A DNA stretch of 64,000 bases from Radicibacter daui (GTDB lineage Bacteria > Pseudomonadota > Alphaproteobacteria > Radicibacterales > Radicibacteraceae): positions 62,001-126,000 of the forward strand of contig CP131056.1 in NCBI GenBank assembly GCA_030657355.1, read 5' to 3'. The notes beneath the pieces were generated by a model. That model worked only from the letters and a program-made list of their open reading frames with translations. It was not told where the DNA came from and searched no databases. The position numbers were made by a program, and so were the translations under genes. Below are positions 36,590-45,052 of the stretch, in pieces (the stretch's first letter is position 1; every line of letters begins with the position of its first letter).

Positions 36590-37413
36590 CAGCCCTTCGT
36601 GCCTCCGCCATAGATGGACATGAGCGCCTTGTGGGTGAAGGCATAAAACACCAGCACCGGCGCGATGTAGAACAGCCCGACCGACTTGAAGAGTGCGAAG
36701 TCGAAATGCTGGTCATTGGAGATGAGACCGGCCAGATAGAGCGACAGCACCTGGGTGTTGCCCGACGGGGCAAGCACCTGCGGCGTCACATATTCCGCCC
36801 AGCCGGTGATGAAGACGAAGACGCCGACGGCGGCGATGGCCGGCCTGATCTGCGGCAGCACCAGCCGCCACCAGACCGTGAAACGGCTCGCCCCGTCCTG
36901 CAGGCCGGCCATCTCGATTTCCCACGGCACCCCGTCATAAAAGCCCTTCATCAGCCAGATGCCGAGCGGCAGTTGCAGGGCGGCAAAGACAAGGATGACG
37001 CCGATGAGGGTGTTATAGAGCCCGATCATCTGCAGCACGATGAAGATGGCGACCAGCAGCGTGACCGACGGGAAGGCATGCAGCACAAGCACCATCGCCA
37101 ACAGGTGGCGACGGAACGGAATGTTGAGCCGGGAGAGTGCATACCCCGCCGTCAGCGACAGGCTGAGGGCAATGAGGGTGACGCTGCCGGCAAAGATCAC
37201 GCTGTTGAGCGTGACCGACCAGATGCTGACGCCCTGCGCATCCCGCTCCCACAGGAAGCGCCAGTGCTGGAAGGTAAAATGGTCGGGCAGCAGGGCGCCG
37301 GGCTTCGTGGTGCTGACGGTATCGAGCACCAGATAGCCGTACATCAACACGAGCGGCAGCGACAAAAGGGCCAGCAGCCAGAAGGCCGGGCGAAGGTTCT
37401 TGCGATTTTCCAT
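36589..37413 (-). CDS. ABC transporter permease, MalG/UgpE type
   Basis: A 274-residue inner-membrane subunit with six predicted helices. The EAA loop that contacts the ATPase is EMAGLQDGASRFTVWWRLVL, followed by PQIRPAIAAVGVFVF. The N-terminal part matches the second permease of carbohydrate importers (LLALLSLPLVLMYGYLVLDT and SLTAGYALSRLNIPFRR). GGGAGG precedes ATG 37413 at spacing seven. It is the third gene of the operon, 12 bases after the first permease. Confidence 0.94.
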   Translation of the reverse strand: MENRKNLRPAFWLLALLSLPLVLMYGYLVLDTVSTTKPGALLPDHFTFQHWRFLWERDAQGVSIWSVTLNSVIFAGSVTLIALSLSLTAGYALSRLNIPFRRHLLAMVLVLHAFPSVTLLVAIFIVLQMIGLYNTLIGVILVFAALQLPLGIWLMKGFYDGVPWEIEMAGLQDGASRFTVWWRLVLPQIRPAIAAVGVFVFITGWAEYVTPQVLAPSGNTQVLSLYLAGLISNDQHFDFALFKSVGLFYIAPVLVFYAFTHKALMSIYGGGTKG

Positions 37414-37425
37414 CTCTCGCCTCCC

Positions 37426-38733
37426 TCAGATCTCGATGCGCGGCTGGGTAACCAGCTCTTTGAAGCGGAAGAGGCGCAGGAAAAGCAGGGAGGCGATGAC
37501 GCCGATGACCACCAGCACCAGCGCAAGCGCGGCGCCGTAGCCATAGAGCAGGTTGCCGGCATAATTCTGCAGCGCGCTGTGATAGGCGGCGAGCGACCAC
37601 ACTTCCGTCACCCGGCCGGGACCGCCATCGGTGGAGAGCAGAATCTGCTCGTAGGAGGCCAGCAGCGACAGGGTCTGGTAACAGGCGACAAACAGGATGG
37701 GCCAGCGCAGCTGCGGCAGGATGATGAAGCGGATCTGCTGCCAGTGGCTGGCGCCATCCACCTCGGCGGCATGGAACAGCGGTGCCGGGATGGCCTTGAT
37801 GGCGCTGGAGAAGATGAGCATGCCCATCGACGCGCCGACAAAGCCGTTGATCAGCACAACAAAGACCCAGGCGTGGGCCGCTGTATCGAGCATCCAGTTA
37901 CGCGGCGCGGCACCGAAGAGGGCGGCGATGCGGCTGATAAAGCCGGTATCCCAGGCAAGCCACTTCCACAGCAGCACAAACAGCACTGACGGAGTGATGC
38001 GGGGCAAAAGCCAGATGCCGCGAAAGATACCGGACGCCGTTTCGGACAGGTAATGGCTGGCGATGGCGATCACCAGCGCGAACCCGACATGGAAGAGCGC
38101 CAGCGTTACCCCGACATAAAGGATGGTGTTGATAAGGATGCGGGCATTGTCCGGCGTCGTCGCCATGCGCTTGAAGTTCTGCACCGTCCAGTGCCAGCCG
38201 GACCAGCTCGCCCCGGCAAGCGCCTCCTTCTGCGCCTCATCCAGCGTAATCCCGGCGCCTTCCACCGCGGCATAAAGCCCGGCCTTGTCGGCAAAACGCG
38301 CCCCGGCTACCGAGCGGCGAAACTGTTCGACAACAGCCTTCAGGGCCCGGATGGAGCGCGGGCGGGAATTCAGATCCTTGATCGCCCGTTCCGCCTCGCG
38401 CTGGTCGGCAAAATGCTGCCCCGCGAGCGTCGCGGCGATCTCGTCCGCCAGCGCGGCCCCGCCTTCGCCCACCCGCACGGCCTCAATGCCGGCAGAGTCG
38501 ATCTTGTAGCTGGTGCCCGCCAACTGCTGCGCCAGTTGGTCCTCACCCTCGCTGGCCAGACGGCGCAGCGCATCTTCGGAGACGAAATAGTCACCGCCAT
38601 AAATGCCGGTCGAGGTGCTCATGGTGGTGAAGGAAAAAACGCCCGTCAGCACCGTAGGAGCGAAAAAGAACAGCACCACCATGACAAAAGCCGGTGCCAG
38701 AAACAGAAGACCCAGCCGGCGTGAACTGCCCAT
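37426..38733 (-). CDS. ABC transporter permease, MalF/UgpA type, with large periplasmic insertion
   Basis: A 435-residue permease; the usual size is 290-320. The N-terminal helix (residues about 8-33, LLFLAPAFVMVVLFFFAPTV) is followed by about 160 hydrophilic residues (35-198) rich in Ala, Glu and Arg. The remaining helices are normal and start at ILINTILYVGVT. The EAA loop is HAAEVDGASHWQQIRFIILP. The topology places the insertion in the periplasm, where it could touch the binding protein. The start ATG 38733 has GGAGGA at spacing eight; an ATG eight codons earlier lacks one. E. coli MalF also has a large periplasmic loop, but at a different position, between helices 3 and 4. Confidence 0.93.
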   Translation of the reverse strand: MGSSRRLGLLFLAPAFVMVVLFFFAPTVLTGVFSFTTMSTSTGIYGGDYFVSEDALRRLASEGEDQLAQQLAGTSYKIDSAGIEAVRVGEGGAALADEIAATLAGQHFADQREAERAIKDLNSRPRSIRALKAVVEQFRRSVAGARFADKAGLYAAVEGAGITLDEAQKEALAGASWSGWHWTVQNFKRMATTPDNARILINTILYVGVTLALFHVGFALVIAIASHYLSETASGIFRGIWLLPRITPSVLFVLLWKWLAWDTGFISRIAALFGAAPRNWMLDTAAHAWVFVVLINGFVGASMGMLIFSSAIKAIPAPLFHAAEVDGASHWQQIRFIILPQLRWPILFVACYQTLSLLASYEQILLSTDGGPGRVTEVWSLAAYHSALQNYAGNLLYGYGAALALVLVVIGVIASLLFLRLFRFKELVTQPRIEI

Positions 38734-38762
38734 CGGCAATTCCTCCCTGCGGCGCATGCGGG

Positions 38763-38803
38763 AAAAGGGGCAGGACCGGTGTCCACATACACTGGCCCTG
38801 CCC
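38763..38803 (-). terminator. Attenuator-like hairpin between binding-protein and permease genes
   Basis: Leftward: GGGCAGGGCCAGTG pairs with CACCGGTCCTGCCC around an eight-base loop, with one mismatch and one G-U pair, then CTTTTCC. It sits between the solute-binding protein and the first permease, as in other ABC operons. Confidence 0.6.
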
Positions 38804-38814
38804 GCTCCCGAGGC

Positions 38815-40191
38815 TCAGTTGATGATGATGGCGTCGCCCAGCGAGCCCTGCAGTTCGCTGGCCACAGCATTCACGGCATCGCTGGCCGAGCTCTGGCCCT
38901 GCCATGCCGTTTGCAGGCCCTTCCACATCACATCCCAGTAGGTGCCGAAATGGGTGTTGTTGGGCATGGCGACGGCATGCGGCAGCAACCGCTCGGTGGC
39001 TTCGCGCGTCCAGCGGTCGTCGGCATAGAAGCCGATATGGGCTTCCGACCGGGAGATGCCGAGATGGGCGGACTTGATGGCATGCAGCGCATTGATGCGC
39101 GGCTCGGAAGCGATCGCCACCAGCTGGGAGGCCACTTCCTGCAGGTGCTCATCCTTCTGCTTGGTCACCAGATAGACCAGCGGGTGGGTGAGCGTGTTGG
39201 CAACGCCGCCCTTCTCGCCGGCCGGGATCAGCGAGAACATCAGCGAGCCGAAGAAGTCCTTGAGGCCTTCCTTGCCGGTGTAGCGGGCATAGTGCCAGGT
39301 GCCGCCATCCCAGAAACCGGCCTTGCCGGTCGCGACCTCGGTGTACCACTGGTCCCACGGGGTACCGATGTGGTTCTTGCGGGTCACGCCCATCTTCACC
39401 GCATCGATGAAGAACTGGTACATCTTCTCCAGCGCCGCCTTGTCGAGCTCCAGACGGCCGGTCTTCTCGTCCTGCATCTTGCCGCCGAAGGCCACATAGA
39501 ACTGCCAGTAGTCGGGGCCGTTGGAGACGCGCGGATAGAAGCCGTAACCCGGCTGCACCAGCCCGGCATCCTGCATCTTCCTGGCGTCGTTCAGCATGTC
39601 ATAGAGCGTGTAGTCGCCCTTTTCGATGCGGCCCGGCAGGGCGGCGATGTCGCTATCGCTGTAGCCGATCTTCTTGAGGTGCGGGATCCAGCCAAACAGC
39701 GGGCGGGATTCGGCATCCTGCGGCAGGCCGTAGATCTTGCCGTTGAAGGACGCGATCTTCAGCAGGTTGGGATAGATGTCGCTGATCGGCCAGGCGTCGA
39801 GATCGAGGTAATCCTCGACCGGTACGATAAGGCCGGACTGGGCCCAGGACGCGATATCCTCATGGCCCGTTACCACGATGTTCGGCCCGGAGCCGGCCTG
39901 ACCGGCGAGCGTGACGGCCTGCTTGAACTGGTCCCAGTCGGTATAGGGCTTGCCCTCGACGGTGATCTTCAGCTCATGGCCCTTGATGGCTTCCTGCCGG
40001 GACAGGATATCGGCCGCCATCTTGATGGCGTCGATACGATACATGTCGGCATCGCCGGTACCGCCCGCCCAGACGGAGACGGTCATTTCCTCGGCATGTG
40101 CGGCGGCGCCGGCAAATGCGGCGGCGACAGCGGCAACACACAGTGCGCGACGAGCCGGGCGCACCAGCCGGCCAAGTCGGGTTTCCAGCAT
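38815..40191 (-). CDS. ABC transporter solute-binding protein (family 1)
   Basis: A periplasmic binding protein of 458 residues. An N-terminal signal peptide with a basic start (MLETRLGRLVRPARR) and a hydrophobic core ends near AAHA-EEM. The mature protein has the two-lobed family 1 layout: EMTVSVWAGGTGD, GQAGSGPNIVVTGHEDIASW, IYGLPQDAESRPLFGWIPHL and GKAGFWDGGTWHYARYTGKE. The start ATG 40191 is preceded by AAGGGGATTGAGG. It is the first gene of a unit continuing with two permeases, an ATPase, a GDPD and a LacI regulator. Candidate operators lie 37-71 bases upstream of the start codon. The ligand is not deducible; the GDPD suggests a glycerophosphodiester or a glycerol-containing molecule. 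Confidence 0.92.
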   Translation of the reverse strand: MLETRLGRLVRPARRALCVAAVAAAFAGAAAHAEEMTVSVWAGGTGDADMYRIDAIKMAADILSRQEAIKGHELKITVEGKPYTDWDQFKQAVTLAGQAGSGPNIVVTGHEDIASWAQSGLIVPVEDYLDLDAWPISDIYPNLLKIASFNGKIYGLPQDAESRPLFGWIPHLKKIGYSDSDIAALPGRIEKGDYTLYDMLNDARKMQDAGLVQPGYGFYPRVSNGPDYWQFYVAFGGKMQDEKTGRLELDKAALEKMYQFFIDAVKMGVTRKNHIGTPWDQWYTEVATGKAGFWDGGTWHYARYTGKEGLKDFFGSLMFSLIPAGEKGGVANTLTHPLVYLVTKQKDEHLQEVASQLVAIASEPRINALHAIKSAHLGISRSEAHIGFYADDRWTREATERLLPHAVAMPNNTHFGTYWDVMWKGLQTAWQGQSSASDAVNAVASELQGSLGDAIIIN

Positions 40192-40227
40192 CCTCAATCC
40201 CCTTCCCTCTCTGCAGTCGGTTCGGTT

Positions 40228-40262
40228 TTTTGCACTCGGCTTTGCACTCGTGTGCAATGCAC
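40228..40262. promoter_or_regulatory. Candidate LacI-family operator cluster upstream of the ABC/GDPD operon
   Basis: Four TGCA-centred half-sites lie in 35 bases. TTGCAC (40242-40247) and GTGCAA (40252-40257) form an inverted repeat. TGCACTCG occurs twice as a direct repeat (40231 and 40243). GTGCA-A-TGCAC (40252-40262) is a second, overlapping palindrome. It lies 37-71 bases upstream of the first gene start. Confidence 0.65.
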
Positions 40263-40385
40263 GCAGAAAGGGGTATCAGCCCGGCGTTTCCCTTTCGTGA
40301 CGGACACATAAATTTCATAAAACCGGTAAGCGGAGCGGCCGGCGTAACGCCGCTGTCATGCTGCGCGCGCATAGTGCCCGGCACG

Positions 40386-41408
40386 ATGGAAACGCAACGT
40401 CTGCTGATCGAAGAGGATCACAGCGGCGATTATCACTCCAACGGCGTGCTGTTTGCCTTCGCGATCAGCGCCGAAGGAGAGGCAATGCTGCTGCCCACCG
40501 CCGAACTGCTGCCGCCCGCGCCGCGCGCGAGCGGCCTTTTATGGATTCACCTCAACCGCAGCGCCGAACCGGCGCGCCGCTGGCTCTCGCGTTTTTCCGG
40601 GCTCGAGGAGGATGCGCTCGAGGCCATGCTGGAGGACGAGACCCGCCCAAGCTGGCAGGTCTACGGCAAGGGCATCGTCGTCGTGCTGTCGGACCTGAGG
40701 TATGACCTCGGCCGCGACATGGCCGAAATGGGCTCGCTCAGGCTCTGGATCGACAAGACCCGGATCATCAGCATCCGCCGCCGGCCGATGCGGGCGGTCA
40801 AGCGCCTGCGCACCGAGATCGAGCGCGGCCAGCCGCCGGTGAGCCCCGGCGAACTTTTCACCCGCCTGCTGGAACACCAGATCGACAGTCTCGACCCGGT
40901 GGTCGCGGCGATGACCGACAGTGTGGACGATATCGAGGACGAGATGCTCGCCGGCCGCACCGACGAACTGCGCGCCCGCCTCGGCCGCGTCCGCCGGCAG
41001 GCCGTGCGCCTTCGCCGCCACATCGTGCCCCAGCGCCGGGCCCTGTCGCAAATGCTGAGCCGCCAGCCCGCCGGCCTGCTGGACGAGGGCGATCTGCGGC
41101 ATCTGCGCGAGACGGTGGATGACGCCGCCCGCCAGCTTGAGGATGTCGACGCCGCGCATGAGCGTGCCAAGGTGCTGCAGGACGAGCTTGCTGCCCTTAT
41201 CGGCGAGGAGAGCAATCACAATCTCTTCATCCTGTCGGTGGTGACCGTGGTCTTTGCCCCGCTCACCCTGCTGACCGGCGTTTTCGGCATGAATGTCGGC
41301 GGCCTGCCCGGCACGCAGTCGCATTGGGGCTTCCTCGCCGTCTGCGTGCTCATGATCGCAACCGGCATTGCCACCTTGTGGTGGCTCCGGCGCAAACGCT
41401 GGTTCTGA
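40386..41408 (+). CDS. CorA/ZntB-family divalent metal transporter
   Basis: A 340-residue magnesium or zinc channel/transporter of the CorA superfamily. The long cytoplasmic N-terminal part is alpha/beta then helical (HSGDYHSNGVLFAFAISAEG, then DSVDDIEDEMLAGRTDELRA). Two C-terminal helices flank the signature GMN in LTGVFGMNVGGLPG. The protein ends LWWLRRKRWF. The glycine-leucine-proline loop after GMN fits the ZntB subfamily, which is proposed to move zinc. The frame is open to 40098 but ATG 40386 fits the family start. It is divergent from the ABC/GDPD operon. The ribosome binding site is weak. Confidence 0.9.
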   Translation: METQRLLIEEDHSGDYHSNGVLFAFAISAEGEAMLLPTAELLPPAPRASGLLWIHLNRSAEPARRWLSRFSGLEEDALEAMLEDETRPSWQVYGKGIVVVLSDLRYDLGRDMAEMGSLRLWIDKTRIISIRRRPMRAVKRLRTEIERGQPPVSPGELFTRLLEHQIDSLDPVVAAMTDSVDDIEDEMLAGRTDELRARLGRVRRQAVRLRRHIVPQRRALSQMLSRQPAGLLDEGDLRHLRETVDDAARQLEDVDAAHERAKVLQDELAALIGEESNHNLFILSVVTVVFAPLTLLTGVFGMNVGGLPGTQSHWGFLAVCVLMIATGIATLWWLRRKRWF

Positions 41409-41539
41409 GCCTCCCCCTCTCCAGTGCATGGCCGGGCGGCAACGTGCCCCCTTTGTGTTTTGTCCTTCGCGGGTGTAGGACGGCGCTCTATGCTGACGAG
41501 TAATCAGACTCGAAGGAATTGGAGGCTTTCCGGGGGGTT

Positions 41540-42208
41540 ATGCCGACGCTCTTTCACTTCCCGCTCAATGCGGCCTCTCGGCTCGTGCGCCTCGCACTGG
41601 CCGAAAAGGGGATAGAGGCCGAGCTCAAGGTCGAGAAGACCTGGGAGCGGCGCACCGAATTTCTGACCATCAACCCGGCCGGCGAAGTGCCGGTGCTGGT
41701 GGAAGATGGCGGCGCGGCCATTGCCGACGCGCAGGTGATCTGCGAGTTCCTGCAGGAAACGCGGGCCGATCCCGACATGCTGGGGCCGACCGCCATCGAC
41801 CGTGCCGAAACCCGGCGCCTGATGGTGTGGTTCCTGCAGAAATTCGCCCGCGAGGTGACCGACAATCTGGTGGGGGAAAAGCTGCTGAAGCGGTACCTGC
41901 GCCTCGGCACTCCACGCACCGACGCCATCCGCGCCGGCGGGCAGAACATCCATTACCACCTCGATTACATCGCCTTCCTCACCGACCGGCGCAACTGGCT
42001 GGCCGGCGACAAGCTGAGCTTTGCCGATCTGGCGGCCGCGGCGCATCTTTCCTGTGTCGACTATCTGGGCGATGTGCCCTGGGAAAAACACCCCGGCGCC
42101 AAGGACTGGTACGCCCGTGTCAAATCACGGCCCAGCTTCCGCCCGCTTTTGCAGGAATCCTTGGCAGGAACCCCACCTCCCAAACATTACGCGGATCTGG
42201 ATTTCTGA
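41540..42208 (+). CDS. fzlA: GST-family protein, probable FtsZ-binding FzlA
   Basis: A 222-residue GST-fold protein. The N-terminal thioredoxin-like part (LFHFPLNAASRLVRLALAEK, INPAGEVPVLVEDGG) and the C-terminal helical part (RRNWLAGDKLSFADLAAAAH, YLGDVPWEKHPGAKDWYARV) match the alpha-proteobacterial FzlA group. The tail (SRPSFRPLLQESLAG, then PPPKHYADLDF) fits too. In Caulobacter FzlA binds FtsZ and shapes division filaments. The catalytic Ser or Cys of active GSTs is not in its usual place. ATG 41540 is preceded by a G-rich stretch; a TTG at 41519 is in frame. I am fairly sure of the family but the FzlA role is by resemblance. Confidence 0.85.
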   Translation: MPTLFHFPLNAASRLVRLALAEKGIEAELKVEKTWERRTEFLTINPAGEVPVLVEDGGAAIADAQVICEFLQETRADPDMLGPTAIDRAETRRLMVWFLQKFAREVTDNLVGEKLLKRYLRLGTPRTDAIRAGGQNIHYHLDYIAFLTDRRNWLAGDKLSFADLAAAAHLSCVDYLGDVPWEKHPGAKDWYARVKSRPSFRPLLQESLAGTPPPKHYADLDF

Positions 42209-42209
42209 C

Positions 42210-43010
42210 ATGAAGCTTGCCAGCACCCTCCTCCCGCACCTGACCGCCGCCCGGCTGCGGCAGGGCGCCTTTGCCCTCGCTCTGGCTGCGACCACGCTCA
42301 GCCTGGCACCTGCAGCAATGGCCCAGGTCAGCCGCGCCCAGTATGACGATGACAGCGTAACGCTGAGCCTCAGCGCCGAAAGCTGGGTGGAAAGCGCGAC
42401 GGCGCGCGTTACCGTTTCCATCAATGCGGCGTTCCCCGGCGCGGAAGCCGGCGATGCGCGTGCCCGCATGCTGGCCGCGGTCGAAACCCTCGCCAAGCCC
42501 GAGGATGGCTGGCGCTTCGTGCAGTTCAACCGCGATTCCGATGCTTCCGGCCTCGAGCGCTGGTCTGCTGTCGCCGAAGCCCGCCTGCCCGAATCCGCCC
42601 TCGGCGGCCTTGCCGACAAGGCGACTGCCGCCAGCAAGCCCGGCATGCAGGTGGCCGTTGCCAATACCGATTTCACGCCGACGCCGGAGGAAATGGAAAA
42701 AGCCCGGGCGTCCTTGCGGGCTGAGATTTATGCGAAGGCGGAAAAAGAACGCCAGACGCTAAACGACGCCTTGCCGGGCCGGCAGTTTCGCGTCGCTACA
42801 CTTAATTTTGAACCCGAAACGACAACCCGCATGTCGCATGTCGCAATGGCAGCAGCCCCTTCGGCTGCTCGCTTCAATGAAATGGCCGACAGCGGAGTAT
42901 CGGTCGCGACGCATCTGAATATCGGTGCCGTTCTGGTGCTGGCTGAAGAGCCCGCTGATGACCGGCCGCACCATGGCAGGGACAAGGACGAGAAGCCCAA
43001 GACTCCCTGA
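42210..43010 (+). CDS. Secreted protein of unknown function, SIMPL/DUF541-like
   Basis: A 266-residue exported protein. The signal peptide spans about 40 residues and ends APAAMAQV. The mature sequence has SAESWVESATARVTVSINAA, RMLAAVETLAKPEDGWRFVQ and FTPTPEEMEKARASLRAEIY, a pattern like SIMPL (DUF541) periplasmic proteins but too divergent for certainty. The C-terminus is charged (RPHHGRDKDEKPKTP). It starts one base after the GST stop, so they are co-transcribed. A strong terminator follows. Function unknown. Confidence 0.75.
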   Translation: MKLASTLLPHLTAARLRQGAFALALAATTLSLAPAAMAQVSRAQYDDDSVTLSLSAESWVESATARVTVSINAAFPGAEAGDARARMLAAVETLAKPEDGWRFVQFNRDSDASGLERWSAVAEARLPESALGGLADKATAASKPGMQVAVANTDFTPTPEEMEKARASLRAEIYAKAEKERQTLNDALPGRQFRVATLNFEPETTTRMSHVAMAAAPSAARFNEMADSGVSVATHLNIGAVLVLAEEPADDRPHHGRDKDEKPKTP

Positions 43011-43032
43011 TCGCCCTAACTTCTGAACAGAC

Positions 43033-43074
43033 AAAAACGCCCGGAAGCTGATGCTTCCGGGCGTTTTTCTTTTT
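43033..43074 (+). terminator. Strong terminator after the SIMPL-like gene
   Basis: A perfect 16-base stem, AAAAACGCCCGGAAGC with its complement, encloses loop TGAT and is followed by CTTTTT. The A-rich left end lets it serve the opposite, converging chemoreceptor gene too. Confidence 0.93.
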
Positions 43075-43092
43075 GCAGTTACCGCTTGGCCG

Positions 43093-44553
43093 TCAGGCGG
43101 CGCGCAGTCGCTGAACGACACCGTCCACCGTCTCGCGCAGGATGCGCGACTGCTGGGTCAGCATATCGCTGGCATCCCGCACAGACTCCGCCTGTCGACC
43201 AGTGTCCTGTGTTGCCTCCGAGATCGCGGTAATCGTGCGATTGACCTCGGCGGTGCCATCGGCCGCACTATGCACATTGCGGGCGATCTCACGTGTTGCC
43301 TCGTCCTGTTTGGCGGCCGCGGAAACGATACCCCCCACACTTTCATCCACCCGCGCGATGGAGTCCGAGATGGTGGAGATGACGGCTGTCGCCTGTCCTG
43401 CCACGACCTTGATCTCGTCCATGAGCGCGCCGATCTCTTCCGTTGCACGGGCGGTCTGGCCGGCAAGGCTCTTGACCTCGCTGGCCACAACAGCAAACCC
43501 CTTGCCAGCTTCTCCGGCGCGGGCCGCCTCAATGGTGGCATTGAGTGCCAGCAGATTGGTCTGCTCGGCGATGGTGGAGATGAGGGAAACAGCTTCCCCC
43601 ACACGCTGAGTGGTGCGATCGAGCCCGTTCATGGTCTCGCTGGCATCTTCCAGCGCCTTCACGGCGCCACGGGCGATGTTCGAAGTGGCGGCAATCTGAC
43701 GGGTGATCTCGACGACCGAAGCGGAAAGTTCCTCGGCAGCGCTGGCGACCTGCTGGACGTCACCGGTTGCAGCATGGGAAGCCTCGGATACGCGGAACGC
43801 ATCCTGACCCGCGTTTTTGGAGCGATTGGTCAGCTCGTCGGCGCTGGAATGCAACTGCGCCATCGACTGTTCTAGTTCTGCCGCGACAGCCATAACTGCC
43901 TTCTGCAGATCTTCCGAAAGGTGGGTCAGAAGGGCCTTCTTTTCCCCGTCAGCTGCCTCCCGCAGGCGGCGTGTCTCGGCGTTGGCTTTCTCAGCTTCGC
44001 TCATCGACTGCCGGGCCGCATCAAGCGCATCAGCGCTGGAGCGAAGGGCCCGAGCGAGGGTAAAGCAGGTCCAGCACAGAATGGCCGTTTCAATAACCAC
44101 CACGACAGCATGCAGGACCACGCGCATGAAATCCCCGCCCCCGGGGAAAACAAAGGCCGGCATGACGAAATTCAGCACCAGATGGTGAACGGCAATCGCC
44201 GCAGCAGCCACCAGCACGGTAACCGCATCGGCGTAGATCGCGGTTACCGCCAGCACGGCGAAGAAATACATGTGGGCATCAATCTGCCAGGGATCACCCG
44301 CCAAGGCGTAAACGATAATGGCCGGCATACAGGCCAGGGCAACCGCGGCAACCGTCTGGGACGTCTCACCCGCTCCCCAAATCCGGGTCGCCACGGTCGC
44401 AACGACGCACAGTGCAAGCGTCATGAGAGCAACAGGCAGGACAGAGGCGCCGTGCCAGTATGGAATAAGCGGCAGCAGTGGCACATGGCACCACAGCATG
44501 ATCATGATGATGCTGTGCGCCTTACGGCGCAGGCTGAGCAGATCCGTCGGCAT
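43093..44553 (-). CDS. Methyl-accepting chemotaxis protein with multi-helix membrane domain
   Basis: A 486-residue receptor of a less common topology. The N-terminal 200 residues form five or six helices ([18 protein letters not shown], then [20 protein letters not shown]) without a large periplasmic domain. A short coiled-coil linker leads to the signalling domain with the conserved tip [20 protein letters not shown] and [20 protein letters not shown]. The protein ends at [11 protein letters not shown] with no CheR pentapeptide. The start ATG 44553 has GAGGAGGAG at spacing seven. It is downstream of a small membrane-anchored protein gene and converges with the SIMPL-like gene. Such receptors probably sense membrane or energy state; this is inference. 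Confidence 0.9.
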   Translation of the reverse strand: MPTDLLSLRRKAHSIIMIMLWCHVPLLPLIPYWHGASVLPVALMTLALCVVATVATRIWGAGETSQTVAAVALACMPAIIVYALAGDPWQIDAHMYFFAVLAVTAIYADAVTVLVAAAAIAVHHLVLNFVMPAFVFPGGGDFMRVVLHAVVVVIETAILCWTCFTLARALRSSADALDAARQSMSEAEKANAETRRLREAADGEKKALLTHLSEDLQKAVMAVAAELEQSMAQLHSSADELTNRSKNAGQDAFRVSEASHAATGDVQQVASAAEELSASVVEITRQIAATSNIARGAVKALEDASETMNGLDRTTQRVGEAVSLISTIAEQTNLLALNATIEAARAGEAGKGFAVVASEVKSLAGQTARATEEIGALMDEIKVVAGQATAVISTISDSIARVDESVGGIVSAAAKQDEATREIARNVHSAADGTAEVNRTITAISEATQDTGRQAESVRDASDMLTQQSRILRETVDGVVQRLRAA

Positions 44554-44582
44554 TATGGGCTCCTCCTCAAACGCAGCGCCAT

Positions 44583-44942
44583 TCAGGCGGCATAACCAGG
44601 CCGCGTCTCGTCCTCGCCAAGGCATCCGGCAAGAGCGAGCGGGTTGATGACCAGCAAGGCACCTGAAACCGCAAGCCGCTGCTTCAAGGTGTCGAAACTT
44701 TCACCGTCCTGCGGACGGGCAATGATGATGAAGTCGGCGCGTCCGGTACGCACCGCCTCCCCTCCTGCCTGCACAACCTTCAGCAGCGCATCGCGGCCAG
44801 AGGTGCCCGGCATGAATACAGCCGCCACCGCCCCGACCCTGGGGTCCGGGCGAAACTGAACGACAGTGAGGACGACAAAGCTCGCCGCCAGCAGCAGGAG
44901 TGCAGGCGCCAGACGTCGCGGAGTGGAAACAGGGGACTTCAT
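44583..44942 (-). CDS. Small membrane-anchored protein of unknown function
   Basis: A 119-residue protein with a single N-terminal hydrophobic helix ([20 protein letters not shown]) and a short periplasmic or cytoplasmic domain ([35 protein letters not shown]). I do not recognise a family. It ends 29 bases before the start of the chemoreceptor gene, so the two are probably cotranscribed and may be functionally linked. No good ribosome binding site. Confidence 0.65.
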   Translation of the reverse strand: MKSPVSTPRRLAPALLLLAASFVVLTVVQFRPDPRVGAVAAVFMPGTSGRDALLKVVQAGGEAVRTGRADFIIIARPQDGESFDTLKQRLAVSGALLVINPLALAGCLGEDETRPGYAA

Positions 44943-45052
44943 GAGCAGCCACTAAGACCGCTCTTGCCCGCACACTCAAATGTGCGAAGGGATATCGATA
45001 CGAAAGAATAAGGCAGGCACGCCCGAAAGACACCTAAAGGAGCATCAAGCCC

